A DNA stretch of 64,000 bases, taken from Fischerella sp. PCC 9431. GTDB lineage: Bacteria > Cyanobacteriota > Cyanobacteriia > Cyanobacteriales > Nostocaceae. The position numbers and the translations under genes were made by a program. This document shows, piece by piece, positions 58,215-64,000 of the stretch. The notes beneath the pieces were generated by a model, which saw nothing but the letters and a program-made list of their open reading frames with translations, searched no databases and was not told where the DNA came from. Positions within the stretch are counted from its first letter, which is position 1; each line of letters starts with the position of its first letter. The stretch covers positions 62,001-126,000 of the forward strand of contig NZ_KE650771.1 of NCBI RefSeq assembly GCF_000447295.1, given 5' to 3'.

Positions 58215-58242
58215 CATATACAGTACAATTGTACTGTATATG
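58215..58242. promoter_or_regulatory. 28-bp perfect palindrome containing a LexA-box-like core
   Basis: The two 14-base halves are exact reverse complements (half: catatacagtacaa). The centre AGTACAATTGTACT fits the cyanobacterial LexA pattern RGTACNNNDGTWCB as I recall it. It is 47 bp beyond the stop of a small minus-strand ORF and 466 bp before the Rieske start, so it may equally be a terminator hairpin. Confidence 0.4.
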
Positions 58243-58288
58243 ATTAACAAATGACCAAAGATGATTACTGTGCGATCGCACAAGGTAT

Positions 58289-58432
58289 TTATTGTCTTGT
58301 TAAACGGATATGTTCTAGAATTTTCTGTTTGCGATCATTTGAAATGGAGTCGGGCGTGGGCTTAATGAAATCGTTGGTACTCCGAGCCAGATGCTCCATG
58401 ATTCGCCTTTGACGTTCAGATTGTGTAGCCAT
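58289..58432 (-). CDS. very small hypothetical protein with two repeats
   Basis: 47 aa: starts MATQSERQRRIMEHLARST and ends RKQKILEHIRLTRQ, so a motif R/K-x-x-I-M/L-E-H-x-x-x-S/T appears twice. AGG stands about 10 bases before the ATG. No family is named with confidence, but the internal symmetry and the plausible start suggest a real gene. No neighbour on the same strand is close. Confidence 0.5.
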   Translation of the reverse strand: MATQSERQRRIMEHLARSTNDFIKPTPDSISNDRKQKILEHIRLTRQ

Positions 58433-58707
58433 AATTCATTACCTAGTCAGGTGTAAAATGCTACTTGTCTCTTAGAAGGCTTTGGATTTTAACCAATCAT
58501 TTATCTAACTATATTTTAGCGAATACCAAAAATAGATTCAGTTTTATAAATTAATTATTTCTTCAAGCTACAAGCTAATAGCTATAAACAGGTTTATAGC
58601 TATTCAAGTGCGATCGCCTCATGAAATCAAACTACTCCTGCGTTTTGTGTAGGAGAACAGCTACAGTAAAAGAAAGAACTTGCCATCTTCCGAGGAGGAG
58701 GTGCAAT

Positions 58708-60471
58708 ATGAGTCAAGCTTTGGAAGCAAGGAAAAATACTGAGCGTTATGTATGCGTTGCTCAGGTTGCTGATGTCAAAGCCGCCGCTTATGCAATTGTT
58801 TATGTCGAAGGACAGGCGATCGCACTGTTTGATCACAATGATAAAATTTACGCTATAGATAATCGTTGCCCACACATGGGTTTTCCTTTACACCGAGGCA
58901 CAGTCAAAGATTGTATTTTGACTTGTCACTGGCATCATGCTCGTTTTGACTTGGCTAGTGGTGGCACATTTGACGCTTGGGCTGATGATGTACGTGCTTT
59001 TCCTGTAGAAATTCGTGGTGATCAGGTATGGATAGATTTAGCACCCCATGCAGACCCCCAAGCTCACCAGCGTCAGCGTCTCCAAGATGGTTTAGAACAG
59101 GGAATCTCATTGGTAATTGCTAAATCGGTAATTGCTTTGCTGGATGCAGGTATCGAACCAGCAGAACCATTTCGTATGGGACTGGATTTTGGGGTGCGTT
59201 ACCGTAATGCAGGCTGGGGAGCAGGTTTGACAATGCACACTTGTATGATCAACCTCCTACCGTACCTCGACCCAGAAGACCGACCCCGCGCCCTTTATCA
59301 TGGACTGGCTGCTGTGGCGCGTGATTGTGCAGGTCAACCACCCCATTTTGGAGTTCACCCCTTACCCACATCTGCACCCGATATAAATACATTAAAAAGA
59401 TGGTTTCGCCAGTTTATTGAAGTACGAGATGCAGAAGGTGCAGAACGGTGTTTAGTATCGGCGGTGCGTTCTGGTGCTGACCAACAGCAAATTGCGGAAA
59501 TGTTGTTTACTGCTGCCACTGACCACCGCTATATTGATGTTGGTCATGTTCTCGATTTTACTAATAAAGCCCTAGAAGCTCTTGATGCTACAAATTGGCA
59601 GAATGCAGAATCAGTTCTGACTAGCTTAGTTGCTGGGTATGCCAGCGCCGAACGCATGGAAGAGTCGAATTCCTGGCGTTACCCGGTGGATTTAGTCGCA
59701 ATTTTAGATCGTGCTTTTGCAGAAATTCCAGCAGCTTTAGAATCAGGACAGGATAAACAAGGAACATGGGCAAATCGTGAAGCATTAGTCACAATACTTT
59801 TAGGTGAAGATGCCCAAGTGATCGCAGACTCACTTTTAGAAGCACTGCGAACTGGTTGCACTGAGACAGAATTAGCCGGCGCTGTCGCCTATGCAGCAGC
59901 ATTGCGAATTGCTCGTTTTCACACCAACAATGATTTTGGGGATTGGGATACAGCCCATCATACTTTTACCTTTGCCAATGCAGTGCATCAAGGATTACGG
60001 CGCGTCGCTTCCCAGTCACTGCTGCGGGGTGTCTTCGATGCAGCGATGAGTGTGTATCTCAATCGGTTTTTAAATGTGCCACCAGCACGTTTACCAGAAC
60101 CAAAAGAAACAGTAGACAACCCAGAAAAATTGCTCGATGAATTACCAAAATTACTAGATCGACAACAACAGGTAAATGAAGCAGGCGCTTTAGTCGCCCG
60201 TTATCTGTATAGTGGTGGCAATCCCGAACGACTTCTAGCCGTACTAGGTAAAATGCTATTGCGCGAAGACCGCAGTTTTCATGTGATTCAAGAAATCGAA
60301 GCAGCTTTTCGTCAGTATAGTTTACTACGCGACACAGAAGCAGGCGATCACGTCTTAATTGCCGCAACCCGCTATTTAGCAGCCCATGCACCAACTATGC
60401 GATCGCAAGGACAAACCTATCAAATGGCACATCGGTTGCATCGAGGTGATCGGTTATTTGAAGAGTCATAA
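58708..60471 (+). CDS. Rieske [2Fe-2S] protein with large uncharacterised C-terminal domain
   Basis: 587 aa from ATG 58708, preceded by a very strong GGAGGAGG; an upstream in-frame ATG (58621) adds 29 residues unlike the family. Rieske cluster motifs CPHMGFPLHRG and CHWHHARFD lie at about 55-80. The remaining 430 residues are helical and contain HYHGLA-, HPLPTSAPD- and HHTFTFANAVHQG-type His-rich segments but match no domain I know. It resembles ferredoxin-type Rieske subunits of oxygenases; possibly an oxidoreductase with its own catalytic half. A dispersed MITE-like unit follows the gene. Confidence 0.85.
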   Translation: MSQALEARKNTERYVCVAQVADVKAAAYAIVYVEGQAIALFDHNDKIYAIDNRCPHMGFPLHRGTVKDCILTCHWHHARFDLASGGTFDAWADDVRAFPVEIRGDQVWIDLAPHADPQAHQRQRLQDGLEQGISLVIAKSVIALLDAGIEPAEPFRMGLDFGVRYRNAGWGAGLTMHTCMINLLPYLDPEDRPRALYHGLAAVARDCAGQPPHFGVHPLPTSAPDINTLKRWFRQFIEVRDAEGAERCLVSAVRSGADQQQIAEMLFTAATDHRYIDVGHVLDFTNKALEALDATNWQNAESVLTSLVAGYASAERMEESNSWRYPVDLVAILDRAFAEIPAALESGQDKQGTWANREALVTILLGEDAQVIADSLLEALRTGCTETELAGAVAYAAALRIARFHTNNDFGDWDTAHHTFTFANAVHQGLRRVASQSLLRGVFDAAMSVYLNRFLNVPPARLPEPKETVDNPEKLLDELPKLLDRQQQVNEAGALVARYLYSGGNPERLLAVLGKMLLREDRSFHVIQEIEAAFRQYSLLRDTEAGDHVLIAATRYLAAHAPTMRSQGQTYQMAHRLHRGDRLFEES

Positions 60472-60503
60472 GTTTGGAGGTGTGGGGATCGAGGACAAGG
60501 AAG

Positions 60504-60583
60504 ACAAATAGACCATTTGTAGAGACGCGATTTATCGCGTCTTTACCCAAGAATGTATTGCAATCATTAATTGAATTGGTATA
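60504..60583. mobile_element. MITE-like partial copy
   Basis: Centre palindrome tgtagagacgcgat/atcgcgtctt (60518-60543) and right end attaattgaattggtataa match the element at 40493-40599; the left end is missing. Confidence 0.6.
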
Positions 60584-60613
60584 ACAAATGACAAATGACC
60601 AACATTCCAAGAG

Positions 60614-60724
60614 GTTATACCGATTCAAAAAATGTTTGCGACACATTCAGAATATGAGACGCGATAAATCGCCGTCTCTACAGAAGAATTCATCTGTCGC
60701 ATTCTTTTTTCAAACTGGTATTAG
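60614..60724. mobile_element. MITE-like copy immediately before a gene
   Basis: Ends ttataccgattcaaaaaatg and ttcaaactggtatta with a central gagacgcgataaatcgccgtctc palindrome part (60656-60679). It ends 2 bp before the ATG of the 82-aa gene. Confidence 0.65.
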
Positions 60725-60726
60725 CA

Positions 60727-60975
60727 ATGGTACAAGAAATTAGATCAAATGAACCGCAATATGTTTGTGTTGTTGCAATTGAGAAAATCACAGGTAATCA
60801 AGATGAAGAAATTATGACACTCGGTGTGTCTGCTGATGATGCCAAGGCGCAAGCAATGCAGTTATTAGCGGGTAATTATCAATTTCAGGAAGCACAAATT
60901 TCAGAGTTAATGCAACAGGCAAAAATTGAACCTATAGGTCAATGGTGTGCGCCAAAATTCGCGAGTGAAGATTGA
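60727..60975 (+). CDS. small conserved-looking hypothetical protein
   Basis: 82 aa. MVQEIRSNEPQYVCVVAIEK, then TLGVSADDAKAQAMQLLAGN, then IEPIGQWCAPKFASED. No family named. It has no visible ribosome-binding site because a MITE-like element abuts the ATG, which may have altered its expression. Confidence 0.55.
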   Translation: MVQEIRSNEPQYVCVVAIEKITGNQDEEIMTLGVSADDAKAQAMQLLAGNYQFQEAQISELMQQAKIEPIGQWCAPKFASED

Positions 60976-61036
60976 CGTAGTTCGTAGTGAGGACTTTAGT
61001 CCTTAAATATTAAAGCACTAAAGTGCTTACTACAAA
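60976..61036. repeat. dispersed palindrome pair (gtagtgaggactttagtcct type)
   Basis: cgtagtgaggactttagtcc and agcactaaagtgcttactac face each other around a short AT-rich spacer, as at 57200-57263 and 7889-7952. Confidence 0.7.
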
Positions 61037-61039
61037 CTT

Positions 61040-62671
61040 TTAAAATGGGGTTTTTGTCTGTAAATGCAGTCTTTTTCCCAACTGGGGATGATCAAAACTT
61101 AGTTCCCTGGCGTGTAGATGTAAGCGACTTGCTGCTGTACTACATCCATAAAGACGATCGCCCAAAATTGGAATCCCCAGTCCTGTTGGATCAGCAGCAT
61201 GAACTCGCAACTGATGGGTGCGTCCTGTTAGCGGGATAAATTCGATGCGAGTGCAGTTTGCTTGTTTGCCAATTACCTGGTATTTAGTCAAACTAGGTTT
61301 TCCATATTGCCAGTTTACTTGTTGATAAGGGCGATTCTCAGGATTACCCCACAGTGGTAATTCGATTACACCTTGGTTAGTGTTGAGAGTTCCAGCTAGC
61401 AGCGCTTCATAAATTTTGTGAACTTGGCGGTGTTGAAATTGTTGACTTAATAGGCGATAAATTTGGCGATCGCGTGCCAATAAAAGAATACCAGAGGTTT
61501 CTTGATCTAAGCGATGTACAGGAGTCAGTGCGATTCCATCTGGTAAAGTACAGCGTAAACGACTCAGAACACTATCTTGAGTGTCGCGATAACGACCAGG
61601 TACAGATAATAATCCTGGGGGTTTGTTAACAACAATCAGCCATTCGTCTTCGTAGAGAATCGGAATTTCGCCGACAGGTTTAGCTTGCAATCCCGACAGC
61701 AGAAATCCCATTAAAGGTTGACAGCGTTCGACACAAGCTCCATAAAATTCTCCCTGAATTTTATCCTGATTAATAGAGGATGGCCCCCACCAAAATTCCG
61801 CCATTGCTAATGGTTTTAAATTATGCGTTGCGGCGTAGTGGAGTAATTTAGGGGCGCAACAGTCACCCGTACCCGTGGGTAAACCTGCTGGAATTAATTG
61901 TTGTAGCGATCGCGACTGTCCCCAGAAATTCATCACAGAATAAGCAGCGTGCATCTGTGCTTGTAGTTGGCGAGATAGTTGTTTGCGCTGCTGTTTCAAT
62001 TCCCGAACGCGTATATCTGCGGTATCAATTATTTGCTTGAGCGGTTGTAATTGTTCATCCCGTTGGCGCTTGAGTTGCCGTCGTTCCCTGCCATCTCGAC
62101 GACTTTTCTCTTCTAGTTGTTCTAAAGCTGTTGTCAGTGCTTCTCCGGTGAGAGTTGTGCTAAATAGTTGACGTTGGCTGTGGCGTTGCTGTTTGCGATC
62201 TTTGTGGCGATCGCTCATTTGTTGTAGACGTTGTTCAAATTCATCAGATAAACTTTCGTATTGCTGTCGTGCGGGAAGTTGCTTGAGGGTAATCAGTTCC
62301 TGTTTAATTTTATCTAAATCAGCCAACGTCCGGGCTTCATCAACAGCAACTTCATCGCGTCCGGGAATCGGTGGAACCCAGCCTGCAACTACACTACAAC
62401 CATTGAGCAATCCAGAAAAAGCTTTGAGTATCCGTTGTTCGCCATCAGCCATTTCTACCAGTAATATCCCGTACATCTTGCCTTCACGGGAATAAATTTC
62501 ATCGCTAGCAAGGTATTGCATGAAATTATGTGCGATCGCTTCTACCAAAGAAGTGCGGGGGAGTTTTAGTAGTTCGCCAGTTGTAGGACAAATACCTTCA
62601 TAGTCATAGCTGGGGGATGAGTTGCTGAGTGTAGAGTTCTGGGGGAGATTAAATACTAATGCTGATAACAT
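61040..62671 (-). CDS. RluA-family pseudouridine synthase with long N-terminal extension
   Basis: About 543 aa from ATG 62669-62671. The frame can be extended to a GTG at 62720-62722, but that codon lies inside a terminal repeat of an inserted element, so the downstream ATG is preferred. Catalytic motif VHRLDQETSGILLLARD (the Asp forms pseudouridine) and GRTHQLRVHAADP. The C-terminal 220 residues are the RluA domain; the N-terminal 320 contain a charged coiled coil (about 120-260). Long forms of this type occur in proteobacteria and cyanobacteria. Target RNA site unknown. Confidence 0.88.
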   Translation of the reverse strand: MLSALVFNLPQNSTLSNSSPSYDYEGICPTTGELLKLPRTSLVEAIAHNFMQYLASDEIYSREGKMYGILLVEMADGEQRILKAFSGLLNGCSVVAGWVPPIPGRDEVAVDEARTLADLDKIKQELITLKQLPARQQYESLSDEFEQRLQQMSDRHKDRKQQRHSQRQLFSTTLTGEALTTALEQLEEKSRRDGRERRQLKRQRDEQLQPLKQIIDTADIRVRELKQQRKQLSRQLQAQMHAAYSVMNFWGQSRSLQQLIPAGLPTGTGDCCAPKLLHYAATHNLKPLAMAEFWWGPSSINQDKIQGEFYGACVERCQPLMGFLLSGLQAKPVGEIPILYEDEWLIVVNKPPGLLSVPGRYRDTQDSVLSRLRCTLPDGIALTPVHRLDQETSGILLLARDRQIYRLLSQQFQHRQVHKIYEALLAGTLNTNQGVIELPLWGNPENRPYQQVNWQYGKPSLTKYQVIGKQANCTRIEFIPLTGRTHQLRVHAADPTGLGIPILGDRLYGCSTAASRLHLHARELSFDHPQLGKRLHLQTKTPF

Positions 62672-62699
62672 ATCGTAGTAGACAGGCACGGTATCCTCT

Positions 62700-62926
62700 A
62701 CTTTTTTGGCTACGGTGTACACACAAATCTAGGTTGAGCGCATCTGTACCACCTCGGAATAAATTCCGAGTCTCATAGCGCAAGTCCTCTGAAGAGGACT
62801 CAAAAAAAAGTTTGTTCCAGTCCACTTAAGTGGACTTTCGCTATTAGCCTGGAACTTTAGTTCTAGGCGGGATACAATTTCAACATGAAAATTTTTGACT
62901 TGTGTGTACACCGTAGACTTTTTTGG
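62700..62926. mobile_element. 207-bp MITE with perfect 17-bp inverted repeats and 10-bp target duplication
   Basis: Terminal repeats ctacggtgtacacacaa (62710-62726) and ttgtgtgtacaccgtag (62900-62916) are exact reverse complements. The element is flanked by identical direct repeats acttttttgg at 62700-62709 and 62917-62926. Inside are four palindromes as in 56092-56251. There is no transposase; it would need one supplied elsewhere. It sits between the stop of the membrane-protein gene (62932) and the start of the RluA gene. Confidence 0.9.
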
Positions 62927-62931
62927 AGACG

Positions 62932-63453
62932 CTATTTCCAAATTCTCGGAGCAACAACAGCCATAAACACGAGAAAAATAATTTCTAATATATAACTGAT
63001 AAAAACGCTGCGATTCAACAAACCATCCCAGAGATAACCTTTACGTTTCGGGGTGGGAGTGCGCTTAAAAGCATGAGTCCAACTGCTGTAGATACCAGGA
63101 CTATTTAAACCATACTTCTTGGTGAGAATAGACTCAATTTCTGCTACACGGGGATAGAAACCACGCTGAAAGTGTTTCCATTGACTTTCCAAAATCCAGA
63201 AAAATAAAGGAATCGCACAACCGATCAGAGCGATACTACTAGCATTAGGTTTTTGCTGTAACATCAACGCTAAAATAGCCCCAGTACCAGTAATCCCCAG
63301 CGCTTTGATGACCCAAATCTGCTTATTATAATCTTCAATAGTATTTTGCAGAAAAAAGTATTCCTGTTTCAGCAAATCTAATTCAAAATCATTGAGAGAT
63401 TGAGGCTGAGAATCAGCCGGATTTGGGTTTAGGTTAGACATTGACAAGTGCAA
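62932..63453 (-). CDS. uncharacterised three-helix membrane protein
   Basis: 173 aa. A charged N-terminal part with DFELDLLKQEYFFLQNTIED, then two helices (about 48-68 and 73-90), a soluble middle part (about 95-140) and a last helix (about 148-168). No family named; the layout recalls small octameric or SLATT-like membrane proteins. Its stop is 16 bp from the MITE; before insertion the RluA start was about 43 bp downstream, so the two genes likely formed an operon. Confidence 0.7.
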   Translation of the reverse strand: MHLSMSNLNPNPADSQPQSLNDFELDLLKQEYFFLQNTIEDYNKQIWVIKALGITGTGAILALMLQQKPNASSIALIGCAIPLFFWILESQWKHFQRGFYPRVAEIESILTKKYGLNSPGIYSSWTHAFKRTPTPKRKGYLWDGLLNRSVFISYILEIIFLVFMAVVAPRIWK

Positions 63454-63541
63454 AAGCCAAACAATTTAGGATTTTATCCCAATTTGAACCTTGTAGAGAC
63501 GCGATTTATCGCGTCTGATATTCAAAATGATCGCGCCGCAT

Positions 63542-63751
63542 ATTCTAATGGTCGCATCTAAGATTGTGGCGATCGCATCTGATATTCTAATGGTCGCATC
63601 TGAGATTGTGGCGATCGCATCTGATATTCTAATGGTCGCGTCTGAGATTGTGGCGATCGCATCTGATATTCTAATGGTCGCGTCTGAGATTGTGGCGATC
63701 GCATCTGATATTCTAATGGTCGCGTCTGAGATTGTGGCGATCGCAAACATT
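63542..63751. repeat. 42-bp minisatellite with a HIP1 site in each unit
   Basis: Five units begin at 63542, 63584, 63626, 63668 and 63710; each contains one gcgatcgc octamer. Because 42 is a multiple of three, the array is open in several frames on both strands (for example 63466-63849 minus), but the repeated ISDAIATISDATIR-like peptide has no family look and is not called a gene. Confidence 0.9.
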
Positions 63752-63753
63752 TT

Positions 63754-64000
63754 TTGAATCAGTATTAGATTTTGGACTTCGTCGTGAGCGCTCAGTCGAA
63801 CGATTTTGGATTGACTCCACAGATAAACCCGCTTGCCCTGTACCATCAAGGAATTATCGACCAGTGAGAATTAAATAGAGACTAATATATATAGATAGGA
63901 TATTGTTCAGCGAAATCGGGGATTTTACCTAATAATATGCGATTTTCGAGACAAAAGACTCGACGACGAGTATAAAAGACTCGACGACGGAGATAAAAGA
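63754..64000. other. window end, no gene seen
   Basis: About 247 bp with short repeats (actcgacgacg and agtataaaagactcgacgac near 63955-64000). No gene recognised; it runs off the window. Confidence 0.4.

Noticed and set aside
63466-63849. 127-aa protein from the 42-bp repeat (and plus-strand counterparts)
   Set aside because: Open only because the repeat length is a multiple of three; several frames on both strands are equally open.

Overview
The window comes from the chromosome of a filamentous, heterocyst-forming cyanobacterium (Nostocales, in the broad Nostoc/Calothrix/Tolypothrix group). The evidence is psaC and a Tab2-type photosystem I translation factor, phytochrome-like GAF domains, very frequent HIP1 octamers (gcgatcgc), 7-bp short tandem repeats, and above all a hetF gene preceded by an array of NsiR1-type small-RNA genes. 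The species is not identified. No tRNA, rRNA, CRISPR array or intact transposase gene was recognised.

Layout. 0-4 kb: tldD, then a short inverted-repeat element, wreckage of a proX-like and an araC-like gene, and a secreted alpha/beta hydrolase. 4.2-10.5 kb: five genes on the minus strand that I regard as the most unusual block. They encode four proteins that together carry seven HMA-like domains without the CxxC metal site (one is a P-type ATPase with no CPC motif) and a small glycine/valine-rich membrane protein of DUF5132 type; this may be a metal-storage or ferrosome-like system. 10.6-15.8 kb: def, an HtrA-type protease, dnaA, a probable oriC with six DnaA boxes, and dnaN. 16-18.3 kb: an AraC regulator, a small membrane protein and a NicO-type Ni/Co exporter. 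18.6-25 kb: a multi-GAF photoreceptor-like protein without an output domain, an ArsA-like ATPase with a DUF2358 partner, an acyltransferase and an RDD protein. 25.2-27.9 kb: rpmG, rpsR and an RNase II-type exonuclease.

28.1-32.5 kb: NsiR1 repeat array (period 139 bp, five copies with a TCCGGA promoter motif) and hetF, a CHAT protease gene needed for heterocyst formation in Anabaena. 32.8-40.5 kb: a glycosyltransferase-TPR protein, tab2, tldE (partner of the tldD at the window start), an ethylene-receptor-type histidine kinase and a PcrA/UvrD helicase. 40.9-49.3 kb: a membrane NACHT NTPase, smc (with two palindromic repeats inside the coding sequence), a PRC-barrel protein and a broken NACHT-related gene. 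49.5-57.6 kb: glmS, psaC, a PIN/RHH toxin-antitoxin pair, two Ser/Thr kinases (the second with a hexanucleotide-repeat-encoded membrane segment), a Uma2 nuclease-fold protein and a DUF1232 protein. 57.9-64 kb: small proteins, a Rieske protein, an RluA-type pseudouridine synthase, a membrane protein and a 42-bp minisatellite.

The intergenic DNA is rich in small mobile or repetitive elements: heptamer repeats, 85-110-bp MITE-like units, a 207-bp element with perfect 17-bp terminal inverted repeats and a 10-bp target duplication, and several dispersed palindromes. All family names are from reading the sequence and memory of the families; no database search was run.
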